DNA of 64,000 nt from Capitulum mitella (taxonomy: Eukaryota > Arthropoda > Thecostraca > Pollicipedomorpha > Pollicipedidae). The stretch is taken from the NCBI GenBank assembly GCA_030062745.1, contig CP099843.1, forward strand, positions 17,464,997-17,528,996, written 5' to 3'. The position numbers and the translations under genes were made by a program. Positions 54,874-64,000 of the stretch are shown in pieces. Position 1 is the stretch's first letter, and every line of letters begins with the position of its first letter. The notes under the pieces are model-generated. The model ran no database searches, had not been told where the DNA came from, and was given only the letters and a program-made list of their open reading frames with translations.

Positions 54874-57800
54874 TGTTGATATAGGCAAAAATAGCGACAT
54901 AATTAAGTTATGACGATACGAGAAATAGATATTACAATCATTCTAAGGTTCCCTTTAACTTCGTTCCCCACGCATGGTTCCACAACCGGACAAGTATTGT
55001 TCATCCGGTCGGTGGCGTTGTTCCGGAAGACCAGCTGCTCAATATCGGTATGGCAACACTAGCAGACACCTCACGTCGGGAGGGTAATCAGCAGCCAGCA
55101 GCACAGCCGTTTCCCGAAGAATGGCGTTATTGCCGGCCGTGCCCGGTTTGTCCACGGCTTCTGTTGAGCGCGCGAATCGCAGACAAGAGGCAACAGGCCA
55201 GGACTGACGCTGCCGGCGAGGGCGGCGCTCATGGCGAGGGCGGCGACGGCTGAGTCAGGAGTCGCCACCCACCACCGACGACAGTCGCGGCCGGCCATCT
55301 GCCGCAGCCGGCGGTCACTGTCGATACTTTCAGCCCGGGAGTCGCGAGTCGCCTTGCAGTGTGCGAATCCCAGGCGTGAGAACACGGTAAATGTTTTGAC
55401 TGCTTGTTTGTCTGCCAGGAAATGGTTGAGCTGTCCCAGCGAAGAACGGCGGCAGATCCCCAGTGTCGGCCACCCCTCGGTGACGGAACACCTCCGTCCG
55501 CCGCCTGTACATGACGTTACGCTGATCGTTCTCCACAGACTTACAGACTACACTGTTCGGTCTCAGAAGACGGTGCACGACATGAAAATCTTTGGTCCCA
55601 ATCTTGAGATCCAGAAAGCTTTTATTTAGGGTTTCAGCGGCTTTAATCTCCTTCATGTCGCCCTCCTTTTGGTCCACAAACTTCAGGGCTAGGTAGGATA
55701 AGCGAAGGGATGCGCCTGTTTCTGGCCGTGCCCTCTATCTCATCAACGAGCGATCAATTTATCTACTAAGTTGTTTATAATTTTGCATTAGTTCTTCAAT
55801 TTTTTACGTACCTGTTACCACAGGGTCTCGAGTCGTTTGAGAAGCGCACGAAACCTGTTTTCCATGGATGAGAGCACCTTTGCCGTTCTGGCAAAGCGCC
55901 TGTTGTGCCGCTGATCAAAGGGTACGCACCATTTCTCGCCAGTTGACCGAATTCCGACGGAGGCCGACGGGTCTTCCGCGCCGCGAAAAACAAACGCAGT
56001 GCTGGAGGATGTCGCGTCGAAGTTTTCTTTGAAGTCAATGTGCCGCTTGTTTACAGAGGTGTCGATACGTGCACGAATAAGTGCTGGAGATGGTTCCCAC
56101 AGAGCCACCAGGCCAGCGGTCCGTCGCCACGAAGCGTTCAGCTCACCCCCTCCCCCCTCATCTGCAGCTGCGCAGCAGAGCATCGGTCTCCCCACTGAGC
56201 CGGCCGGAGGTCAGCGTCAAAATCTGCCTCACAGAAGGCAATCGTTAAGTTTTCGGTCGACCTGTGCACTTGTTATTTTAAAACTATGGCGTTGCAAACC
56301 AACCGCGACGATAATTGATTTCGTTGTTGGTTATCATGTCATGCTTCTTGTTATCAGGGCCTGGCGTGTTTAAATGACGAGCGATCCATGAAAACCAACA
56401 GAATATTGCTTGCAGATCTGGAGATCTAGAAGCAGCATCAGCAAAACTGGGAGAAACGAAGTGGGCAAGTGGTTGCAGTTACCTTCGAGGGCACGAACAC
56501 TGGGGTTTAATGCCTGTACTGACATTTAATACCGAGGCCATCTGTCCGATACTCGGTCCGGTTTTGCTGTGTTCCGGCCCGCCGACCGGTTGTTTGGCTG
56601 GAGGGCAGCGCCAGACACATGACCTTCGTGAGCTGGCAACTGGGAGGGGGGATGGGGGAGCGTCACTTGTGTCCTGGACACGCGGGCTCGGGCTCGTCGT
56701 GCGGTATGGGACGCGATTCTGGGGAAAGCGACAGCGAGGCGCGGGCAGGCGCTTTATGCCCTCGTATGTGCTGCGCCATGCTGTGCGTGCTGAATCGTGT
56801 CTTGTCAGCTGTGCATGTTATCCTAGTGCTTAGTGGTTCTGGTGGAGCCCCTGGAGAAATATACATGGTATCCGTCGGCACCTGAGTCTGCTGAGTAGGG
56901 AGGACGACACGGAGCGAAGGCTCACACGAAAACTGCAGAAAATGCGGGAGAATTTCCACACTACAACTTGCAGACCCCAAGAGGATCAATGACTAGCGTT
57001 TAGTCTGCTGAACGCTTGGGTTAAAACCGTTTAAAACATTTTTCACTTTTTAAAAAAGGACTGAATAAGAAAGAAAACAACGGGCTCAATTTTCCAAAGG
57101 CTACAGATCCTTCTAGATCGGCAACATTTCAGATGACTGTCCCTTTGGGCCTCTCTGCAACATGACTCGGGAAGTTATAGGCGCCTCAGCGCGCACATGA
57201 GGAGGCCAAGGTTTCGGAGATGGAGAGCTCATTGCGGGATTAGGAAACTTGAAGTGAAGTGCTTGGTATTCTCTGTGATAATGCATGATGTCAGACAATA
57301 GTCATGCCCGCCAGAAGTGACCGGCTGGGTCCGCCCTTGGCCTTGAATGCAGCCATCTGTGGTTTGTAAGAAAGCTTACTCGTTTGACGCATGTACCACC
57401 GCAGTACGCTATCGGCAAATTCCTGCATGAAACCAGGGGATGCGGTGCACGTTTGCTGGCATGCCAGAACCCTTTTCCGCCGCGTGATCACCAACAGATT
57501 GACACGACAGGCTTTGCCTTGAGGGCCTGCGACATTCCTGCGTGGCTAATATATCGCCCATAACGGATATCAGCAATATATCCGCTTTAAGCACCTATGA
57601 CACACTGGGTTGGTGTCTGAGGGCCGCGGACGACTGTTTTAACTAGCACGCATTTTAAGTGATCTGCAAAAATGTCTTCCGAAGACAAATTGTATAAAAA
57701 CGGCTCAGGTGCAGTGATTAAACAGTTGACTGAGTGACTTCGACCAGCAACATTTTATTAGTTAATCCATATCAGGTGCGTACGTTTGTTATGAAGTTTG

Positions 57801-58170
57801 CTTAAGTAAAAGAAAGAAAAAAACCTGCAAAGCTGTGCAGCAATGGTTTGAAGACATTTACCCTACCTTTAGGTGAGACCTCCAAAGTTCTACGAGTAGC
57901 TGGACAGTTCTCTGCAGAGCCACAAGTTTCGAGAACTTGCGAAATATGAAAGTCTCTTGGAAACCACTGGCCTCATCCGAGAACTTCGCACTGTTCTCAA
58001 AGGCCTTTACCAGTTCGCTGCTGAAATGTTTCCTTCTGTCAGATTCTCTCCATAGATACTTTTGAACAGCAAATTGTTTGGGAGCCTCAGTACGAGTTCT
58101 TCCTTGATAATGTCAGCTAATCTAAGAGACGTTTTTCTGGATACCATTGGAGAACAGAAATGAAACATCT
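54874..58170. other. gene-free stretch with a GC-richer patch at about 55050-55340
   Basis: No protein family was recognised on either strand. Open frames up to about 132 codons are unremarkable. Confidence 0.35.
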
Positions 58171-58177
58171 CCAGTGG

Positions 58178-58241
58178 TGTGTGATGGATATGGCAGAAAA
58201 AACGGTTATTGTTAGTCACTTCTGCCATATCCATCGCACAA
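58178..58241. repeat. inverted repeat, about 19-21-bp arms, 21-base loop
   Basis: TGTGATGGATATGGCAGAA pairs with TTCTGCCATATCCATCGCACA with a single mismatch. The intervening sequence is short, so a transcript could fold into a stable hairpin. It may be the core of a small fold-back transposon. Confidence 0.85.
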
Positions 58242-58786
58242 CAATGGAGACACAGGAATCTTCTTAGTGTCACGGTGCATTTATGGTTGAGCATTCAATA
58301 TGCAGCATTCATGGCAACTCTCGGGAAATCATGCAGACAGTGACTCATGTATTAAATTGGCAGGACTGGCGGCCGTACCCCGGCCGTCCTCACTGGGCCT
58401 GTTACGGCCAGGCGTCGCCGTCCTGCTGCGCCGTTATGGTGACAGTCTGTACATAATCTCGAGCGCAAATGCTCTTCTTCGGCGGCCGCTGGAAAGGATC
58501 GGCCGTGGACAAGAATCGTCGGTAATGCGGGAACAGAAACCTGACTCCCAATATACTTCGTGCAACAGAAACTTGGTTGAGTTGGAAAAAAAATAAAACA
58601 CAATGTCTTCCACAACGAAAAAAAACACGACTGATGACCCACGAGAGGGCCATATAAGTGTCGCCCGCTCGACAACCGACGGAAATAATCCTACACTTGG
58701 CACAAAAGAATGCTTGGTTCCGAAATCGAAAACAACACGCAAGGTATTGAACGGTAGTACAAAAGCCATGCCAGATACCCCTCTGG

Positions 58787-59250
58787 TCACCTCTCACGAC
58801 TAACGAGACCGGACAGTCGCTCTGCTGCGCCCATAGCCCGCGACGACCGGCACAACAGACCAGCCGGTCCCTTCCAGCGGCCTCGGGGCAACTTAGTTCG
58901 CTCTAACGCCCAGGCGGAACCTTTTAGCCACCGACCAGCACACCTTTGGCACCAGACAGGCGTTGCCGACGTCCAGCAGGAAGCTCTGTAAGAATACGCA
59001 GGCTGGGCGGCGACCGCCTGGCCGAACATTGCAGGCAAACACGACGTGTTTGCCTGCAATGTTCACAGGACAGGCGCGGGCAGCTCCTTTGTTTCTCCAA
59101 CGCTCGCCCCCTCCACGACGGCGGCGAACTTGCCCTCCCTCCCATCCAGTGCCGGTTGCAGAGCGTTGGCCTCGACAAGCCGGCCGAGATCCGTCCCCAG
59201 GAGGTCCAACATGGCCTCGACGGCGTGCTCGTCTGGAGCCGAAAATGAGA
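58787..59250 (-). other. GC-rich coding-like island, possible two-exon fragment
   Basis: On the minus strand, an acceptor-like tract ending CGGCTCCAG near 59232 is followed by an open frame to a TGA near 59064. It includes AMLDLLGTDLGRLVEANALQ and reads like real protein. GTGAAC at 59066-59061 and CGTATTCTTACAG ending at 58986 could bound an 81-bp intron that contains a perfect hairpin. The next segment is open with SFLLDVGNACLVPK in one frame and a 66-codon alternative in the frame that joins directly. I do not recognise the protein. Exon status is speculative. Confidence 0.28.
59024..59064. repeat. 41-bp perfect inverted repeat, 20-bp arms
   Basis: The arms begin GAACATTGCAGGCAAACACG and are exactly complementary around one central base. 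It is the strongest palindrome in the window, located in the candidate intron of the coding-like island. Confidence 0.95.
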
Positions 59251-59309
59251 CACCGCATGAACAAGACTAGTCCTGCTACGATATGGACTGCTTCACGACA
59301 AATCACCAA

Positions 59310-62210
59310 TGTATGCTCGCCAAGGCCTCTCCGATTTGGATCAAATTTGGCATATAAATGTATCTATATCCCATGATCTCCAATTTTCTAAGTCACATGG
59401 GTCACGAGACATAGATCAGGGAATTTTCGAGGTCAATGGGAAAGTTGGACCAGAAAATAATTCTTATTATTTGATTGTGGATAACCTGCCACATCTATCA
59501 ACAATGCAAATGATTACTTCCGGTCGCTTTTTGATCCTGTGGCCTCATGACCTTTTGTTATAAATGTAACCTCTCAGAACTGCCCTATTTTGAAAAGTCA
59601 TTTTCCACTGGAAGACGGCCGACATTTTGCCTAAGTAGCGACATTTTTTTGTAACTCAGGCTCTTTCCACATGTCGCCGAGGTCAACCGTGAGGTTATCA
59701 CAAGGCTTTTAAATATCGTTGTGTGCGTGTGACGTGTAACATAGCCGATATGGGTTTCATATGAAAGCTCGTCATCCAGCCAATACATTGCTGATGTTTT
59801 GGAGCATGTAAGGGCCACGCAGGTCACGTGTGAGAGTGACCTGACCTTGAACAGTGGTTAAAGGTGGAAATTTGCAGCTAGCCGAAAAGATATCATTTTA
59901 AAGGTCATTTGAAACATATAATGATGAGCACAGAACGAGGCGATCCAAAGGTCACAGATGTACAGCCGACTACCTTCTTCACCCACATTTGCTCGCCTTG
60001 CAATGTATGTTAGCAGTGCGGGTGCTATGCGCTAAATGAAGATTGCAAGCCCATCCTGAGTGATGGGAGCTTTGTTTTTTTTGTAGTAATCTGTGCAAAG
60101 CACGCCAATGGTATGATCCATACACGTCTGTTCCCACAAAATGCACTCTCTTATAGTGGCTCAATTGACACACGTGACAGAACAGATTACACTGAACACA
60201 AACGCGGGAAATCTTTGGCATATCTCAGGCGCATGATTATACGTGGGTTTTGCACGCACCTGCAGTTGAAACACGCCTACAGGCATATGACGTTAGTCCC
60301 ACGCAAGGTGCACACAGTGACTCGCAGATGCCGATAATTCACTTGCCGCTGAGTTGTAGTCATCCACCGGTACAAAGCGGTTGAGTTTTTGGCACCTTTT
60401 ACAAGCTGTGCACTGGAAAAATGTGCATATCCGATTTCCGTATCATTTCCGATATTTTTGAAGCCGACACAAAGCAAAACTTTCTTCGCTCAAAAATTTG
60501 CTTTAAAGTAATCTTTAAGAGTAATAATACAAGTGATACTTATATCATATAACTATATAAATAATATAATACATCACAGTAGCCTATAGATAATCGAAGA
60601 AGGCGCCTGGACTCAGTATATGGTTCTCTACCAGCCGCTGAAGGCTAGCACGGTTTACTGCTCGCCTGGCAGACCCACCAGTTCCGTCACATGCATTTCT
60701 GCCATGCGAAGGAGCAAAGAACTGAATTGGAAAAGACAAGGTAAAACACCCCATTGAACTCTGAAATCTTTCCCATGGTGACAAATGTCTGCGAAGTTAA
60801 ATCTGTTCTTGTACTTCGCTGAGAAGAAGTCGGTAAAGAAGTGCAGCCTCTGTAGGCCTGTAAACACGATTCGCACGTTCGTATCAAAATAGGTGTCAAA
60901 ACAGACCGAAATGTTTAACCGTGGCGGCTGATAACGCATCCGGTCGCGACGCAGGACAAAGGTATGGTGCACTTCGCAACTTCCTATAGAAACCAGGCTA
61001 CGAACGCATTTTTCTACCTTGCAAAGCAAAGATGCAGGAATATGTAGTACAGGCAACCGACCCAACCGGCTGTGGAGCGAATAATCACTACCGGTCCCGG
61101 GGTATCCCAACCTTAACCCTCGCCCGCATAGGAGTGCGGCGGACGCGTGGGGGGAAGGAGTTCGTGCAATCCTGTGATGTTTTCCGAAGACACCTTCCTA
61201 AAGGTCTGTAATCCACCTGAAACTTGGTGTAGCGTCTTGGGCATCCTCTCCGCATCTTAGTGTAAAACAAATCCTCTTCGATGCTATGGCAACGAGGCAG
61301 GGGCTCGGATAAGAACTTTTCACTGGGGGGGGGGACAATCTGAGCCTTACGTAGGTAAGTACCACCCTATGAGCAGCGGTTCACACCGGATTTTGTCTAC
61401 ATTTTGGAATGATGTGTAACTGATGGCCAGGTGCGAATTCAGGGAGTAATAATATAATGGTTACGCCCCCTCTCTTTTTGAGAAAATTATGAATTTTTGC
61501 CATACAAAGCGATTTAAAAGTGGCAAAACGCAAACCTCTTACAGAAGGGACCTAAACGTTCACGCTGACCGCATGGTTCTAGGATAAATGGTCGGAAAGC
61601 TATTAGCCGCCAGAAAGCGTTATACGGCCGGGCCGGGTCGGGCCGTTCAAGTCGTTATGGTTTTGTTTGTTAAGTAGAATTCACTTTAACAAAAATGAAA
61701 TAAAATGCAGGCGAGGTTATAAAAGGACATTGTTTTAACCATTATAAATATATTCATGATTATAACCAGGGACCCTGTGCGACGGATTAATAACAGTGCA
61801 TTATTGACTAATCATTTTGACCTCACCATTTTTTACCACCTTCCATGACCTGGCACGCCTGTACAAAATGCTTACTAAATAACTGTGATCTAGTTTGTGG
61901 CGGAAGCAAGCTATAAATCGAATTCCGCTGGAATCCGATTTTGGAGTCTGACAATGGGGTATCTGAGTTTCGTTAAGTCCGAGGACCAAATATGTTCAGT
62001 AAAGATGTCCTCCAAATCTTGATCTCAGGCCTCTTGGAAGCATGCCAACGCTTGAATCATATCGCATAAAGGCATTTTAGTGCGTTCGACATCTCGTTTG
62101 AACTGCGCACTCCCGTGTGGCAAAACCGGCCAAATGATGTAATAATTACTTTCTTAGTAAGCAGTGGCCAGGTGGAAACCGATACCCACAATATTTTCGT
62201 CCATCTTACT
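59310..62210. other. gene-free stretch
   Basis: No recognised gene, RNA or transposon. The minus-strand frame 60655-61110 (151 codons) has no family motif I can identify. Confidence 0.35.
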
Positions 62211-62214
62211 TTAC

Positions 62215-63610
62215 TGCGTCCGACTTGCAGTCGGCGCCGATCACCCCCGACGGGGGGTTGACCACCCCCTTTTCATTCACGAGCGCTGGTCGCACGGTAA
62301 AAATAAGCACACCGTTGGAGAGCTCGTGACAAGCAGAGGTCGAAACTGGTCTCATTTTTAGTTCTGCATAATTTGTAAGTCATTTACGTACCACCTATGT
62401 TTTCTCATGGCCGACCGCACGAAACCGAGAAGCGGCCTGGATTTTATAGGCTGTGATCAATGAAGTCTAGGTAAAGGCGTAAATGAACAGGTAAAAGCCC
62501 GCAGATGCCGATTTGCGCCTAATTTCTCTGATTTGCTTAATATTTACGCCGAAACGTTGAGTTAAAGACAAGGCGATTTTCAATTTTCGATTTACCGCGT
62601 TCGGCTACGGCGTCCGCCGGAAACCGCGGTATAAAATTAACAGAATCTAATTTTAGCCTTTCTTTTTTTCACGAGATAGGCCTTTCCATGAAACATTTTG
62701 TAATTCTAGTGACACTTGTGATGTTTTTTGTGCCTGAATTTTGAAAACATGCAGCAGTTATTAATCTACGCAATCGGCGGAGCTTTATTCGCGACAGTCC
62801 GTTTATTTCCAAAAAACGCAGTTTTCTGATTTTCTTTTTTTAAATAGTTTTTGGTATCATTTGCAACCATGCGAGCCAATTCTGCCACTTTCAACCTGTT
62901 CTGAATAATTCATCGCCGATTCTGGACGGCGGTGTATTTTGGCTCATAACAGTTATTCGTGACTTGACCTCAGGTCAATTGCTGGAAGTCACTGGTACTT
63001 TGTCCATCGACGTTAAAGGGATGTCTGCATCATCTCACATCAAGCACGTAGCCAGGATTTTCCTCAGTGGGGACCAAATGTCAAATTTTGGAACACGCCA
63101 CTGGCATATGACTAACGTTATGGGAAAAAGCAGCAATGTTATGTAATTTACATCATATTTAACGCACAGGAAAACATATAATGTTTACTTTTGCAAGATA
63201 TGTATGACCACTATTCCATATTCATGCAAAATCGCTATATATCTAGCACAGACCGCTTGGCTCAGGGGAGCCATGGCCCCCATGGCCTGCTTTGGCTACG
63301 TCCCTGACTCACACTAAAAATGTTATCAAAAAATTCAGTCGAGTTCCGAAAAAAACGACGGCATGTCTTGAAAATGGGGTTGATCTTAGGTCAATGATCC
63401 TGAGAATTCGAAAAAATCTCAGATAGCAGATTTGGTACATTTATAATGATCCCTTATCCCTGAAATTTCTATTTGACATCATGTTTTCCGAAAACAGTTA
63501 CAGGGCGATAAACTTTTTTTAGACAACGGTCCATTTGACCGGACCTAAGTCAGACATCTGACTTGGCCTGAGGTCAAGACTTTGACTAGCTGAGGTACTT
63601 TAACCAGCTG
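62215..63610 (+). repeat. dispersed repeat R1, copy 3, carrying an N1 insertion
   Basis: Collinear with R1 copy 1, with shared landmarks CGACTTGCAGTCGGCGCC near 62221, TTATTCGCGACAGTCCGTTTATTT near 62785, TTCATCGCCGATTCTGGACGG near 62909 and TTGGCTCATAACAGTT near 62939. After the N1 insertion similarity resumes with TCACACTAAAAATGTT near 63309. No coding sequence is recognised. Outer limits are approximate. Confidence 0.75.
63041..63306 (+). mobile_element. hAT-type MITE N1, copy 3, inserted in R1
   Basis: 266 bp. The left end CAAGCACGTAGCCAGGATT and the right end TTTGGCTACGTCCCTG are inverted repeats. Flanking octamers TCTCACAT (63033-63040) and ACTCACAC (63307-63314) match at 6 of 8. R1 copy 1 at 11575-11590 has a single unoccupied CCTCACACTAAG at the same position, confirming the boundaries. 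It is non-coding. Confidence 0.92.
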
Positions 63611-63620
63611 ACGTGCATGG

Positions 63621-63950
63621 TCAACTGGATATACGTGCAAGAAAAGTAAAACTCATTTTCTTAGGCAAGGAAGGGCATCGAAATTTGGTTATTTTGGCCT
63701 TGGAGAATTTAGATGGCTCGCAATCTGCATGATGATCGAAAAACCTGAAAGTAAAACATTTGCCGACTAAACAGTAGCAACAATCATGATTCCAAACAAA
63801 GCAAACTGCTCCATCCCTATCGCTTCGGTTTTCGTGGCGAACATCCTTGAGCTTTCTGAACAGAATCATCCAATGTTGCTCTGCATCTTCCCTCGCCGCC
63901 GCCTTGCCAGCAATCCGGCCGGATTCTTCCCTCACCGGAAAAAAGAAAAA
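63621..63950. other. unassigned terminal segment
   Basis: A minus-strand frame (63935-63621, 104 codons) begins with a fairly protein-like stretch but matches no family I recognise and becomes AT-rich. It is not called as a gene. Confidence 0.25.
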
Positions 63951-63968
63951 TGAGTCTTATACCGAGTC

Positions 63969-63969
<1 letters not shown>

Positions 63970-64000
<31 letters not shown>
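63970..64000. repeat. (AT)n microsatellite at the window edge
   Basis: AT dinucleotide tract running into the end of the window; full length unknown. Confidence 0.97.

Noticed and set aside
1..64000. CRISPR array, bacterial operon or prophage interpretation
   Set aside because: No spacer-like alternation in any tandem repeat, no ribosome-binding-site spaced gene clusters, and a clear animal transcription factor plus eukaryotic transposons.

Overview
The window is eukaryotic, very probably from an arthropod. Its only confidently identified host gene is a Krüppel gap-gene ortholog at about 29.5-30.9 kb on the + strand. That gene has five zinc fingers nearly identical to insect Krüppel and a C-terminal PEDLS co-repressor motif. 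Almost every third codon position in it is G or C, and the flanks alternate between AT-rich DNA and very GC-rich islands. A crustacean (for example a barnacle) would fit, but the species cannot be fixed from sequence alone. There are no bacterial operons, rRNA genes, CRISPR arrays or convincing tRNA genes.

The rest is gene-poor and is dominated by mobile DNA and tandem repeats. The clearest element is a pogo/Tigger-like DNA transposon at 49568-52472. It has 25-bp terminal inverted repeats, TA target duplications, internal palindromes built from the same terminal motif, and a transposase with HTH, DDD and PHD-type domains whose frame is broken by one base in an A7/T7 run.

A second layer consists of non-autonomous hAT-type elements, defined by CAG...CTG termini and 8-bp target duplications, five of them matching at 7 or 8 of 8 bases. 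The families, named here for convenience, are N1 (three copies, about 270 bp), N2 (three copies, about 350-390 bp), N3 (two copies, about 1.2 kb plus an insertion in one) and N4/N5 (about 2.4 and 1.9 kb, filled with degenerate minisatellite). Some are nested: N2 inside N3, N5 inside N4, and N1 inside an unclassified dispersed repeat called R1.

Layout: 1-10.9 kb holds GC islands, four minisatellites and no gene. 10.9-13.1 kb holds two R1 copies. 15.2-17.7 kb is the nested hAT pair. 20.3-21.5 kb is N3. 22-29.2 kb is mostly AT-rich with minisatellites. 29.3-31.45 kb is Krüppel. 31.4-38.3 kb holds GC islands that may be regulatory, plus minisatellites and an N2 copy. 38.7-45.6 kb holds a 30-bp minisatellite, N1, N2 and N5 copies and a decayed LINE reverse transcriptase. 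46-49.1 kb holds a coding-like island and an inverted R1 piece. 49.6-52.5 kb is the pogo element. 53.3-54.9 kb is N3 with nested N2. 55-62 kb is mostly unassigned apart from a coding-like island with a perfect hairpin near 59 kb. 62.2-63.6 kb is R1 with N1 inserted.

Functionally, Krüppel is a DNA-binding repressor of segmentation and neural genes. The GC islands around it are the natural place to look for its control regions, while the transposons are independent passengers.
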